Shown: positions 52,565-61,718 of the stretch, in pieces
How positions within the stretch are numbered: position 1 is the stretch's first letter
Layout: every line of letters starts with the position of its first letter
Assembly (NCBI RefSeq): GCF_000495435.3
Contig: NZ_AXUN02000090.1
Coordinates: forward strand, 1-64,000
Source of the DNA: Youngiibacter fragilis 232.1
GTDB taxonomy: Bacteria; Bacillota; Clostridia; Clostridiales; Clostridiaceae
Length of the DNA: 64,000 nucleotides
Reading direction: 5' to 3'
The notes under the pieces: generated by a model
What the model saw: only the letters and a program-made list of their open reading frames with translations
What the model was told of the DNA's origin: nothing
Database searches by the model: none
Translations under genes and position numbers: made by a program

Positions 52565-52589
52565 ATGCCGCAGCTTATAGCTGCGGCAT
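52565..52589. terminator. Bidirectional terminator between the thioesterase and mtlD genes
   Basis: ATGCCGCAGC-TTATA-GCTGCGGCAT is a perfect 10-bp stem with a 5-nt loop between convergent genes; TTAATTTT follows on the minus strand. Confidence 0.8.
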
Positions 52590-52594
52590 CCTCA

Positions 52595-53740
52595 TTATGC
52601 GTTGTATGCTTCTTCTACAAGGTCTATGAGTTTAGAATCCGGCGCAAGCGAGCTGTATTTGATGAGCGCTTCCCTTACTCCGTTTTCCTTCACGAAGTTA
52701 TTCAGCTCCAGGCTTTCCCTGTCGCTCTCAGCCCTGAATCTAAGCGCGGCCGCTATGGCCTTCGCTATGCTCTTTGGTTCGATTCCCATGTCGAGCAGTC
52801 TAAGTGCAGGATTCACGAACCTGTCATACTTGGATATCTTCCTTAAAGGAGACCTCCCGACCCTCTCCAGGTCGTCAGAGATGTCAGGATTCTTAAACCT
52901 TCCAATTATTGTATCTACATATTTTGCATGCTCTTCCTTGTCAAATCCGTAATAGCCTGTTATGTACTGAGACGTCTCATCGAGCACCGCTCTTACTGAA
53001 GCCTCTATTTCAGGGTCTCCTATGGCATCAAACACCGTCGTGAATCCCTTCTGCGCACCAAGGTATGCTGTTGCAGCATGGCCGGTGTTGACAGTGAACA
53101 GCTTCCTCTCAATGTAGGGAATCAGGTCATCCACATAATGGACTCCCTCTATCTTAGGATGAGCTCCTCTCAGCTTCTTCTCTTCTATGACCCATTCAAA
53201 GAACGGTTCAACCTTGACATCAAGAAGGTTTGCGTTGTTCTGTGCAGGTACTATCCTGTCAACCGCCGAGTTGGGGAATCCAATCGCAACCTCTGCAATA
53301 CCCGTCTCTAGCTCACTCAGGTAGCCATAAAGGGCTTCCTTCAGCGTATCTGTAGCACCGATCGCATTTTCACAGGCGATTATGTTCAGAGGTTTTACAT
53401 CCTGTCTCGAAAGCCTTTCCTTTATTCCTTCAGCTATGGTTTTCGCAACTATCGGGACAATTGACGGGCCTACGGCTGTGGTTATGAGGTCCGCTTCCTC
53501 CACGAGTGACTTGAGCCTGTCAGCTTCCTTGACATTGTGCACCGCATCGACTCCATCCACATGGATCACCCTTCCTGTAGGGTCAGCGATGATGACATCA
53601 TATTCCTTCTTTGCCTTGATCTCATCAATCAGGGTGTCGCTGATATCAGCGAATGTAAGCTCATATCCGTTCTGCCTCAGGATAAGGCCGATGAATCCCC
53701 TTCCAATGTTTCCTGCACCAAAATGAAGCGCTTTCATCAT
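52595..53740 (-). CDS. mtlD: Mannitol-1-phosphate 5-dehydrogenase
   Basis: This 381-residue NAD-dependent enzyme oxidises mannitol 1-phosphate to fructose 6-phosphate. It has the N-terminal FGAGNIGRGFIGLIL cofactor motif, the ACENAIGATDTLK segment, and the catalytic-lysine region around ERKLFTVNTGHAATAYLG. It is the last gene of the mtlA-mtlR-mtlF-mtlD operon and overlaps mtlF by 4 bp. The second ATG (53737) could be used. Confidence 0.93.
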   Translation of the reverse strand: MMKALHFGAGNIGRGFIGLILRQNGYELTFADISDTLIDEIKAKKEYDVIIADPTGRVIHVDGVDAVHNVKEADRLKSLVEEADLITTAVGPSIVPIVAKTIAEGIKERLSRQDVKPLNIIACENAIGATDTLKEALYGYLSELETGIAEVAIGFPNSAVDRIVPAQNNANLLDVKVEPFFEWVIEEKKLRGAHPKIEGVHYVDDLIPYIERKLFTVNTGHAATAYLGAQKGFTTVFDAIGDPEIEASVRAVLDETSQYITGYYGFDKEEHAKYVDTIIGRFKNPDISDDLERVGRSPLRKISKYDRFVNPALRLLDMGIEPKSIAKAIAAALRFRAESDRESLELNNFVKENGVREALIKYSSLAPDSKLIDLVEEAYNA

Positions 53741-54168
53741 TCTATCCCTCCCAGGAGTGCCAGTATCTCATCCTTTGACTTTGCTGCAACTATCTTCTCC
53801 ACATTCTCCATATCTGAGCAGAGTATGGCGATATTTGACAGTATCTCTAGATGAGTGTTGTCCTTGCCAGCGATTCCAAATATCACCCTCGCTTTTTCTC
53901 CATTGAAATCCACGCCGTTTGGTACCTGGATTATGCTGATGCCGGATTCCAGAACTTCATTCTTGGCATTCTCCGTTCCATGAGGGATCGCTATGTCGTT
54001 GCCGATGTAGGTTGTGCTGATTTCTTCCCTCTTGAGCATCTCTTCGATGTATTCTTCCTTTACGTAGCCGTTCTTTACCAGAAGTTCACCGGCCATCCTT
54101 ATGGCCTGGTCCTTGGTTGCGATTTCCTGATTCAACAGGATCCCTTCTTCTCTTAATATACCGCTCAT
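53737..54168 (-). CDS. mtlF: Mannitol-specific PTS enzyme IIA component
   Basis: This 143-residue soluble EIIA passes phosphate from HPr to the EIIB domain of MtlA. The phosphorylated His lies in NDIAIPHGTENAK at about residue 64. It is a separate gene rather than fused to MtlA, the usual Firmicute arrangement. Translation is helped by TGGAGGTAGAAT directly after the mtlR stop. Confidence 0.92.
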   Translation of the reverse strand: MSGILREEGILLNQEIATKDQAIRMAGELLVKNGYVKEEYIEEMLKREEISTTYIGNDIAIPHGTENAKNEVLESGISIIQVPNGVDFNGEKARVIFGIAGKDNTHLEILSNIAILCSDMENVEKIVAAKSKDEILALLGGIE

Positions 54169-54171
54169 ATT

Positions 54172-56235
54172 CTACCTCCATATTCTCTTTATGATATCAG
54201 AATACGCCGCTTCAAGTGTCTTTTCAACCATGGCGAGCATCCTGCTTCGGTCAGCTTCTTCGTATGTTTTCCTGATGTCCTTCTCAAGCAGTGAAACACT
54301 TAACGCACTTACCATTTCAAGTCTTGGTCCTGTAAGCAACTCAGGTGTAAGGAGCAGCAGGAAGGTTCCGGACTCCATCATTTTCGAATCCATCCCCTTG
54401 ACCTTTACCTTAGCCTTGTTCCTGTAAATCCTGAATATCATCCTGTCAAGACGGCTGTTCCTGCCATGAAGGAGCGTGATGTCTGATTCCGGAATACCGC
54501 TTCCAGTTGCATTTTCCTTTTCCAGCAGCATTGATATGGACTCATTTGCAGTATCTGTGCCAAGCAGAATCATGAGGTCGCCTTCTATACCACGCAGAAC
54601 GGAACTGATGTCACTTCCGTCTGTCTCACTTATCGCGAATCCTTCGAGTATCTCCTTGACAGCCTGCCCTGCATCTCCTACTATCTCTATTGTCTTAAGG
54701 AGCCCCTGTTCAGACAGCTTTGATTCCTTCACTCCTTCATCCCGTTTCCTCGTGGATGACAGGAGCTTACGGTTGATCACCTTTTCCAGCTTAAGCTCAT
54801 CCTCCGATGAAAGCATGGGATTAACAAGAATGTACTCAAACCCTGCATCATGGATCCCAACTGTTGAGATTATCAGGTCGAAATCCTTCGGATCCATCTT
54901 GTGCAGCTCCCTTATGGAACCCTGCTCAATTATGGTAAGCTGCGGGAATTTCATGAGGAGCTTCTTCGTAAGCATCCTTGATGTGGCAAGTCCGCTGGTA
55001 CAGACAACAAGAGTAGCGACCTTTGGGACTTCCTTGAATTCCGTTATGGCTGATGCGAAGTGAAGTGTCAGGAATCCTATCTCATCCTCGCTGAATTCAA
55101 GCTCCGGGAACTTCTCCTTGAGTACGGTACCAATGGTGCCGAACAGGACCGAGTAGTCCTCCTTGATCTCCCTCTTGATAGGATTAGGAACGAAGACACC
55201 TTCCGCTATCCTGTTGAAAAGAGGTTCAAGATGAGATACGAGTGCGTCAAGGAACTTCTTGTCCTTGCTGAAGAAATAACCGGTTGTCCTTGTGACATCT
55301 TCGATCAGCACGCTTGCAAGGCTCGTGAGCCCAATTACATTCTCTATGTCGGTTTCACTGATCCTCTTTGCGCTTCTTAAGACCGAAGCCAGAAGATATG
55401 CCTCATCTTCAGGAAAGTTCATGCCAAGCTCTTTCTGAAGGCTCTTGAATACCAATGAAGCTGCAGTCTCTTCAGGTCCATCGCCATGCTTCTTCCTGTC
55501 CACAGGGTTCCCACCCTTAACCCTTTCAACAGACATGTAGGTATGAAGCATGACTTCAAGAAGTGAGAGGTCAGTAAGCCTGTAAGGCAGATCCCCTGTC
55601 TTTTCAAGCACTATGACCTCGATTCGCCTGAGAAGTCCCGGATCGAATATCCCGAGAAGCTTTTCCTTCGGGTCTAGCGAAAGGAATTCCCCTTCCTTGG
55701 AAGAAAAGACCTGCATATGCTCCATTCGACTCATTGCCATATTTATGAAGGCCATCCTCTTGTCCTTTTCGCGGCCTTCCAGTTCTACCCCATAGCCCCT
55801 TTTCCTGATAAGTGACAGTCTTGTGTTCCTGATCTCCTCCTCGAAACGTTCGAGGTCATGCTGAAGTGTCTTGCTTGACACTGAAAATCCCTTTGACAGA
55901 GTCATTGTCTTCAGCGGGTCTCCGGATTCAAGCAGCTCATGGAATATGAAAAGGCTTCTTTCGCTTCTCCCCAACTCATAATCGGAATAGGCCCTTATCT
56001 CATCCTTAAGTCTCTTCAAACCTTCTTCGCTTCCTGTGAGCCTTATGCCCTCACTTGCCTTCTTCTCGAGAGCAAGCCCGAATTTTGCCAGAGTATCTTC
56101 CAGCATCTTCACTTCTCGCTGGATGGTCCTCGTTGAAACATCAAGCTTTTTTGCCAGACTCTGTATTGAAACAAAGAGGTGCTGTGATTCCAGAAGGATC
56201 CCTGACATGGACCTTTCACGGCTTGTTATATACAA
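54172..56235 (-). CDS. mtlR: MtlR-type PRD transcriptional activator of the mannitol operon
   Basis: This 687-residue regulator has N-terminal helix-turn-helices (SIQSLAKKLDVSTRTIQREV), two PRD domains (about 190-290 and 305-410, with the conserved histidines that PTS proteins phosphorylate), a gatB-like EIIB domain (LVVCTSGLATSRMLTKKL) and a C-terminal EIIA-like domain with DITLLHGRNS. MtlR activates mtl transcription when mannitol is transported. The start is TTG 56235, seven bases after GGGGAGGT. It lies second in the operon behind mtlA. Confidence 0.9.
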   Translation of the reverse strand: MYITSRERSMSGILLESQHLFVSIQSLAKKLDVSTRTIQREVKMLEDTLAKFGLALEKKASEGIRLTGSEEGLKRLKDEIRAYSDYELGRSERSLFIFHELLESGDPLKTMTLSKGFSVSSKTLQHDLERFEEEIRNTRLSLIRKRGYGVELEGREKDKRMAFINMAMSRMEHMQVFSSKEGEFLSLDPKEKLLGIFDPGLLRRIEVIVLEKTGDLPYRLTDLSLLEVMLHTYMSVERVKGGNPVDRKKHGDGPEETAASLVFKSLQKELGMNFPEDEAYLLASVLRSAKRISETDIENVIGLTSLASVLIEDVTRTTGYFFSKDKKFLDALVSHLEPLFNRIAEGVFVPNPIKREIKEDYSVLFGTIGTVLKEKFPELEFSEDEIGFLTLHFASAITEFKEVPKVATLVVCTSGLATSRMLTKKLLMKFPQLTIIEQGSIRELHKMDPKDFDLIISTVGIHDAGFEYILVNPMLSSEDELKLEKVINRKLLSSTRKRDEGVKESKLSEQGLLKTIEIVGDAGQAVKEILEGFAISETDGSDISSVLRGIEGDLMILLGTDTANESISMLLEKENATGSGIPESDITLLHGRNSRLDRMIFRIYRNKAKVKVKGMDSKMMESGTFLLLLTPELLTGPRLEMVSALSVSLLEKDIRKTYEEADRSRMLAMVEKTLEAAYSDIIKRIWR

Positions 56236-56278
56236 TCACAGCACCTCCCCTATTCATTTATGTACGTTACTTATAATA

Positions 56279-57688
56279 TTACTTTGATTTCTTCAGCTCT
56301 TCAACGATTTCATCATATCTTGGGCTTCCGAGGAAGTTGTCCACCGATACGTGTATCGCCTTCGGAGACTTCTGTGCCGCCCTTTCTGTGAGGTCCTTGT
56401 GTGTCACTACAAGGTCAACATCATCAGGAAGGTTTGTTATTGATGTATTGGTTACGATAATATCAAATCCTGCTTCCTTTACCTTCTTCTTGAGTATGGA
56501 AGCTCCCATGGCTGATGATCCCATTCCTGCGTCGCAGGCAAATACTATCTTCTTGACATCCTTGTATGATTTTGCAGCTCCCCCTATAAGTCCTGAAACG
56601 CTGCTCTTCTTTCCCTTCATGTCTTCCATCTTTGAAACTGCAGTTTCAAGGTCTTCTTCCTTCTGCTTTGATCCCTTAAGAAGGATTGAAGCCACTACGA
56701 AGGATACAGCCGCTGCTACCGCTACTCCAAGGAATACTCCAACGAAGTTGCCCTTAGGAGTCATAGCCGCATATGCGAAGATCGATCCTGGTGATGGTGT
56801 AGCGACAAGTCCAGCTCCAAATATGGTGAATATGAGTGTTCCTGACATTCCGCCGGCGATTACCGCAAGCAGAAGTATTGGTTTCATGAGTATGTACGGG
56901 AAGTATATCTCGTGTATTCCGCCAAGGAAGTGGATGATTGCTGCACTTGATGCAGAAGCTTTTGCTACGCCTCTTCCAAAAAGCATGTAAGCAAGCAGTA
57001 CTCCAAGTCCCGGTCCTGGATTCGACTCAAGCATGAACAGTATGGACTTTCCATTCTGCGCTACCTGCTCTACACCAAGAGGCCCGAGTATTCCATGGTT
57101 GATGGCATTGTTAAGGAACAGCACCTTCGCTGGTTCGATAAATATGTTGACAAGAGGAAGCACTCCCATGCTCATTATAAGGTCAACGCCTGATGCGAGG
57201 AAATTGCTGAGCGCCTCAACAGCTGGTCCTACGACTACGTATCCGAGTAGTGCCAGAAGCGTTGCAAGTATGCCTGCAGAGAAGTTGTTGATGAGCATTT
57301 CGAATCCGGCTTTTACCTTGCCTTCAAACATCTGGTCGATCTTCTTGATAAGGAATCCGCCGAAAGGACCCATCATCATCGCTCCAAGAAGCATCGGTAT
57401 CGACGATCCTACGATGACACCTATCGCTGAAGCTGCACCGACAACTCCGCCTCTCTCACCATATACGATCTTACCACCTGTATAAGCTATAAGTATCGGC
57501 AGAAGATATACAAGCATCGGCCCGACCATCTTTGAAAATTCCTCGTTCGGAAGCCAACCGGTAGCGATGAATAATGCAGTAATAAGTCCCCATGCGATGA
57601 ATGCTCCAATGTTCGGCATGACCATTCCACTTAGGAATGTACCGAACTTCTGGACCTTGGCTTTGAAACCGACGTTCTGGTTTTCCAT
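56279..57688 (-). CDS. mtlA: Mannitol-specific PTS enzyme IICB component
   Basis: This 469-residue membrane transporter carries mannitol in and phosphorylates it to mannitol 1-phosphate. The EIIC part (about 1-345) has multiple membrane segments with NNAINHGILGPLG and ASAAIIHFLGGIHEIYFPYI, the mannitol-type signature. The EIIB domain (about 375-469) has the phosphocysteine in KKIVFACDAGMGSSAMG. EIIA is encoded separately by mtlF. It leads the operon, with AGGAGGAACAGAA before the start. Confidence 0.94.
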   Translation of the reverse strand: MENQNVGFKAKVQKFGTFLSGMVMPNIGAFIAWGLITALFIATGWLPNEEFSKMVGPMLVYLLPILIAYTGGKIVYGERGGVVGAASAIGVIVGSSIPMLLGAMMMGPFGGFLIKKIDQMFEGKVKAGFEMLINNFSAGILATLLALLGYVVVGPAVEALSNFLASGVDLIMSMGVLPLVNIFIEPAKVLFLNNAINHGILGPLGVEQVAQNGKSILFMLESNPGPGLGVLLAYMLFGRGVAKASASSAAIIHFLGGIHEIYFPYILMKPILLLAVIAGGMSGTLIFTIFGAGLVATPSPGSIFAYAAMTPKGNFVGVFLGVAVAAAVSFVVASILLKGSKQKEEDLETAVSKMEDMKGKKSSVSGLIGGAAKSYKDVKKIVFACDAGMGSSAMGASILKKKVKEAGFDIIVTNTSITNLPDDVDLVVTHKDLTERAAQKSPKAIHVSVDNFLGSPRYDEIVEELKKSK

Positions 57689-57754
57689 TTCTGTTCCTCC
57701 TAATTATTAATTTGATATTAAGATATTGGATAATCCTTACATCCTCATCTTATT

Positions 57755-57779
57755 ACGTTTTCATTTGAGAAACAATCAA
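57755..57779 (-). promoter_or_regulatory. Probable sigmaA promoter of the mannitol operon
   Basis: On the minus strand TTGATT (57779-57774) is followed 18 bp later by TAATAA. It is a weak promoter, as expected for an activated operon, and lies 9 bp downstream of the palindrome at 57788-57820. Confidence 0.45.
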
Positions 57780-57787
57780 AAGAAACC

Positions 57788-57820
57788 TTCCGTTTGTCAT
57801 GCATACTGCGACAAACGGAA
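57788..57820. promoter_or_regulatory. Candidate MtlR operator upstream of mtlA
   Basis: TTCCGTTTGTC and GACAAACGGAA are perfect 11-bp arms with an 11-bp spacer, directly upstream of the weak -35 box. The TTTGTC/GACAAA core resembles the MtlR site known in Bacillus, and the position suits an activator. Confidence 0.6.
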
Positions 57821-58003
57821 ATTTACAGAAATAACCTCCCAATGAATCCCTCCATGATTCAGAAGCTTCAAAATATATACTATGATACTCCACTATATTT
57901 ATAATATTCAGAATTCATGTATTTGCATTGAACTATTTATTACCATTTTGTGACATAGGCATATTATGCCCTTTATCTTATTCCGGATAGCAGCGTACCA
58001 ACA

Positions 58004-58046
58004 ATAAAAGGAGGAGCACCTGTCTCCTCAGACAAAGGTGCTCCTC
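58004..58046 (-). terminator. Intrinsic terminator of the two-component operon
   Basis: GAGGAGCACCT (58011-58021) and AGGTGCTCCTC (58036-58046) are perfect 11-bp arms; the loop itself contains GTCT...AGAC. On the minus strand CTTTTATT follows. Confidence 0.75.
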
Positions 58047-58063
58047 CCGCTTCTCATCTATAG

Positions 58064-59431
58064 TCAGCCCTTCCATGCCGGCAGGCTGATTTTTACTGTT
58101 GTCCCTTTTCCGTCTGTACTCTCTATTCCTATGATCCCCTTGTGGGCTTCAACAAGGGCTTTGGAGATCGTAAGGCCTATGCCTTTCCCACCGGTCTCCC
58201 TGCTCCTTGACCTGTCACTCCTGTAGAACCTTTCAAAAACGAATGGAATGTCGTCACTGCATATGCCAATACCATTATCGGATACCGTCACAACTGCCGA
58301 TTCACCTTCAATTTTCAAAGCTACCGCTACATGGCCTCCGGTGTTGGTGTACTTCAGGGAGTTCGCAATGATGTTAATGAAAACCTGGTTTAGTCTGTCA
58401 CTGTCACCCTTTGTGATTATTCCTTCTTCAATGTCAGTGGTTATGTTTTTTCCATCAGACACAAAAAGCGGTTCGAAGTTCTCCACTACATTCGCAATAA
58501 GGCCTGAGAGGCTGATTTCCTTCATTGCAAGGCTTATCTCACCACTCTCCATGTATGAGAGGTCACCAAGGTCCTTTATGAGATTTGTAAGCCTCCTTAT
58601 CTCATCCTGAAGCAGAGTAAGCCTTTCCGGCGTAGGCTCCCAAACTCCGTCTATGAAGGCTTCAAGATGGCTGTTCACTGTTGAAAGCGGGGTCCTCAGC
58701 TCATGGGCGATATCCGATGTGAGCCTTTTCCTCAGGCGCTCCTGCTGTTCAAGTCTGAGCGCCATGTTGTTTATCGACCTTGACAGTTCATCGAGCTCGA
58801 TTGTTTTCGTCTCGACGTCCATTACTCCTCTGAAGTTTCCTTCTTCAATATATCTTGCATTCTTCTGGATGGAATAGATGGGATCAAGGAACATCCCTGA
58901 AACCCTGCTCCTCAAGAAAAAGCCTATAGCCAGTGAAATACCTGCAGCAGCAAGGTAAATGAGGTTTATCGTTATGAGGAACTGCCTGTCCGGTGAAGCT
59001 GAAAATATGCTTCTCGGTCTTCCGATGACGATACTTCCCTTTCCGGTTTCAGGCGAACCGTAAGAGTATTCCTTGTATTCGAATTTCTCCAGATCCATGT
59101 AGTCTGACCTTCCAGGTTCACCTGTCACATCAGATGGCTCCCTTGTGCTCATAATGACATTACCCTCTGAGTCCTCCATTATTACCTCTGCAGACATGGT
59201 AAAGGCATAATGTTCTATGCTCATGAGGTCTGTCTCATCAAGAAGCCCGTCCTCATGCAGAAGTTCAGTTGCATAGTCAGCGATTGCAATGTCTTCTGAC
59301 TTCTGTGAATCTCTCAGATACATGGTGAAGAAGATGTTCATTCCGATATTCGAAAGCACAGTAATAAGAAGCACCGATGTCATGGATACCAGCGCGAAAT
59401 ATCTTCCAAGCTGCCTGCCTATCCTGATCAT
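58064..59431 (-). CDS. Sensor histidine kinase of a two-component system
   Basis: This 455-residue membrane kinase has two transmembrane segments (about 12-34 and 150-172) around an extracellular sensor of about 115 residues. A HAMP domain follows, with the H-box SDIAHELRTPLSTVN and the N, G1 and G2 boxes of the ATP-binding domain (NIIANSLKYT, VSDNGIGI, RETGGKGIGLTISK). The architecture is that of BaeS/SmeS-like envelope-stress kinases. It overlaps the response regulator gene by 4 bp. The signal is unknown. Confidence 0.9.
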   Translation of the reverse strand: MIRIGRQLGRYFALVSMTSVLLITVLSNIGMNIFFTMYLRDSQKSEDIAIADYATELLHEDGLLDETDLMSIEHYAFTMSAEVIMEDSEGNVIMSTREPSDVTGEPGRSDYMDLEKFEYKEYSYGSPETGKGSIVIGRPRSIFSASPDRQFLITINLIYLAAAGISLAIGFFLRSRVSGMFLDPIYSIQKNARYIEEGNFRGVMDVETKTIELDELSRSINNMALRLEQQERLRKRLTSDIAHELRTPLSTVNSHLEAFIDGVWEPTPERLTLLQDEIRRLTNLIKDLGDLSYMESGEISLAMKEISLSGLIANVVENFEPLFVSDGKNITTDIEEGIITKGDSDRLNQVFINIIANSLKYTNTGGHVAVALKIEGESAVVTVSDNGIGICSDDIPFVFERFYRSDRSRSRETGGKGIGLTISKALVEAHKGIIGIESTDGKGTTVKISLPAWKG

Positions 59432-60123
59432 TTCTCACCCCCCTGGAATTTGTACCCTACACCATAGATGGTGAGAATGTAGGTGGGGTCGCGGAAGTCG
59501 TCCTCAATCTTCTGCCTCAGGTTCTTGATATGTGTGTCTATGGTCCTGTCATAGCCTTCGAAATCAAAGCCAAGTGCCGCGCTCACAAGCCTTGCCCTTG
59601 AAAACACCTGACCTGGGTACTGTACCAGCGCATGGAGTAACTTGTACTCATTTGGAGTGAGGCTTACCTCGATTCCCTTCTTGGTGACAGTGCGCCTCAT
59701 GTTATCAAGGACAAGGTCCCCAGCCCTGAACGAGAAGATTTCAGACATGCTGCCCTTGTTCCTGGTCCTTCTCAGTATCGCATTTACCCTTCCGACAAGT
59801 TCCCTTGGACTGAAGGGCTTTGTCAGGTAATCGTCAGCGCCCAGATAGAGTCCCTTCACCTTATCCTCCTCTGAGGTCTTGGCAGTCAACATAAGGATGG
59901 GAATGTCGGATTTCTTCCTTATTTCCCTGCATATGTCTTCACCAGAAATGTCAGGGAGATTCAGGTCAAGTATAAGGAAATCAGGTTCCAGCTCATCAAA
60001 CATCTCAAGTGCCTTCCTGCCCCGGTCCGCGGTGAAAACCTCGAAGGAGTTCTTCTTAAGGTAATCTCCGACCACCTGAAGTAAGTTCTGCTCATCATCT
60101 ATTACAAGTATCCTCTCAGCCAT
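59428..60123 (-). CDS. OmpR/PhoB-family response regulator
   Basis: This 231-residue DNA-binding regulator has a receiver domain with the phosphorylated Asp in PDFLILDLNLPD (about residue 53) and conserved LMLTAKTS and YLTKPFSPRELV. The C-terminal winged helix ends in GYDRTIDTHIKNLRQKI and TIYGVGYKF. It is paired and translationally coupled with the downstream histidine kinase. Target promoters are not evident; the unknown membrane operon at 60870 is a nearby candidate. Confidence 0.93.
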   Translation of the reverse strand: MAERILVIDDEQNLLQVVGDYLKKNSFEVFTADRGRKALEMFDELEPDFLILDLNLPDISGEDICREIRKKSDIPILMLTAKTSEEDKVKGLYLGADDYLTKPFSPRELVGRVNAILRRTRNKGSMSEIFSFRAGDLVLDNMRRTVTKKGIEVSLTPNEYKLLHALVQYPGQVFSRARLVSAALGFDFEGYDRTIDTHIKNLRQKIEDDFRDPTYILTIYGVGYKFQGGEK

Positions 60124-60282
60124 CAGATCATCCCCATTCCCGTCATGATTGTATTATATCAACTTCTGACCAATTACACTTAATCTATGCTACCAAATAT
60201 AGCCCTGTATTGTGAAGATTTGGTGAAGGTGGGCAAACTTTAAAAGAATAGTCAATTCCACCAGTTACAGAAAAACTGGTAT

Positions 60283-60309
60283 AAAAACAGGGATCCCAAA
60301 GAATCCCTG
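60283..60309 (-). terminator. Intrinsic terminator of the small membrane protein gene
   Basis: On the minus strand CAGGGAT-TCTTTGGG-ATCCCTG is followed by TTTTTAT. It lies 80 bp after the small gene at 60389. Confidence 0.75.
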
Positions 60310-60388
60310 AATAACTGTTTGCGCTACAAATAATGCAGCAAGATTTATGAACATCCATCTTGAAATTCAAATCATGAAACCTTTGTTA

Positions 60389-60574
60389 TCACTTCGTGAA
60401 AAATGCAAAAAGGATGACACCCGCAATCAGGGCAATAACCGTAAAGATTCCGACAGCTTTGTCTTTAGCCCCTTTTCGCAGGCCATCATAAGGCAGCCTG
60501 CCCTCAATATTCTGGGAGTGCTCCTTCGCGGCATCGTGTGATTCGAACTTACCCTGCTCGTTGAAGTTGTACAT
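60389..60574 (-). CDS. Small membrane protein of unknown function (61 residues)
   Basis: I do not recognise this protein. The first 40 residues are hydrophilic and acidic/basic mixed, and residues about 41-59 form one transmembrane segment (AVGIFTVIALIAGVILFAFF) ending in TK. The gene is supported by an excellent ribosome binding site (AAGGAGAT, five bases before ATG) and its own terminator downstream. It is monocistronic, between the two-component operon and the unknown membrane operon. Confidence 0.7.
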   Translation of the reverse strand: MYNFNEQGKFESHDAAKEHSQNIEGRLPYDGLRKGAKDKAVGIFTVIALIAGVILFAFFTK

Positions 60575-60801
60575 ATCGCTATCTCCTTTCTTATCTAACA
60601 GCTCTCTTTTGTCATAACATGGTTTTTACGCAAGACCTCTTTATCGCCTGATAAAAGCCCCTGAACCATATGTATGCTAACCTGCATTGCCGTACAATCT
60701 AATTATATCACATTGACAATAAATGGTGAAACAAGGTTCACATGAGATTTATTAGAACAGACGATAAGTTCATTATACTTAGATTACTCTTATGCTATTT
60801 G

Positions 60802-60824
60802 GTTGAAATTTTGGTGATTTCAAC
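60802..60824. repeat. Palindrome upstream of the unknown membrane operon
   Basis: GTTGAAAT-TTTGGTG-ATTTCAAC has perfect 8-bp arms about 45 bp before the start codon at 60870, next to AT-rich TATTAT/TATATA sequence that may hold the -10 box. It may be an operator. Confidence 0.5.
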
Positions 60825-60869
60825 ATATCATGTATTTAGATATTATTATATAGGAACTGAGGAGGTTTT

Positions 60870-61718
60870 ATGGAACGCAACAGGAGAATACTTATATTCA
60901 GCCAGACCTTTGTCGCTATTGTACTTGCTCTGTCATTGGTGCTTGTAACGGTCATGAGACTGGACCGTCCGGTATTCATTGAAAATTACAAGGACGTGAG
61001 GGTCTTCCCGACAAACGGGTTCTATTCTGCGGATTACCTGTCACTGCATTACCTTGCCAACAGCTCGGACGAAAGGAACGTCATAGCAGTCTCCTTCAAT
61101 GGTGCTGAAGACCTGGAGGTGATCTCATATGAGAACTCCTGGCCTGTGTCAGGACAGAGAGTAGGCCGTTACACCTTAAGGACCGTACAGGTTGTGGTAA
61201 ACGGACATACCGATGTGAGCAAAGGACCCATACGGACTCTTGAAGACGCAAGGCTCATGTTCAGTGATGGCACCGAACTTGATGTCAGCCTCGGAAGGAT
61301 AAGCATCTATGCAGGAAGCACAGATGACACTCTTAAGAGGATGCGCATGTCCTCTTCATCTGACGGGTACTCTGACATGGAATACCAGGTAATGGAGGAT
61401 ATAACGATAGAAAGCCTTGAATCTGATGCCTATGACATCTTGACGGAGGTCTTCGATGTCAGGGTCAACGACCTGCCGCTTGACAGGATAGCAGGCACTA
61501 AAATATTGCAGGGTCAAAGGCTAACTGTAAGCGCAAGGATCAGACAGGATGATTTCAATTACAGGGCCTTGAGCTCATTTCAACTCACCCCATCACTGGT
61601 ATTTACAGATAATGATGGTAACCAGCAGTTTGAGATGCTTGATCCTGTATCAAAGGATGTATGGAATCTGGATACATGGAATGCCCTTCGCTATTTGAAG
61701 GCAAGAGGTGCACTATGA
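60870..61718 (+). CDS. Membrane-anchored extracellular protein of unknown function
   Basis: I do not recognise this 282-residue protein. A short basic N-terminus (MERNRR) is followed by one membrane segment (about 8-28) without a lipobox, so the rest probably lies outside the cell. The body is beta-rich and acidic, with no cysteine and no catalytic motif visible. AGGAGGTTTT gives a strong ribosome binding site. The stop codon overlaps the start of the next gene (ATGA), so the two are coupled. Confidence 0.7.
   Translation: MERNRRILIFSQTFVAIVLALSLVLVTVMRLDRPVFIENYKDVRVFPTNGFYSADYLSLHYLANSSDERNVIAVSFNGAEDLEVISYENSWPVSGQRVGRYTLRTVQVVVNGHTDVSKGPIRTLEDARLMFSDGTELDVSLGRISIYAGSTDDTLKRMRMSSSSDGYSDMEYQVMEDITIESLESDAYDILTEVFDVRVNDLPLDRIAGTKILQGQRLTVSARIRQDDFNYRALSSFQLTPSLVFTDNDGNQQFEMLDPVSKDVWNLDTWNALRYLKARGAL

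Larger units (their letters stand above)
57689..58063. other. Intergenic region between mtlA and the histidine kinase gene
   Basis: About 375 bp without a gene. It contains the mtlA promoter and operator in its left part and the histidine kinase terminator at its right end; the middle (57821-58008) shows nothing recognisable. Confidence 0.6.
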
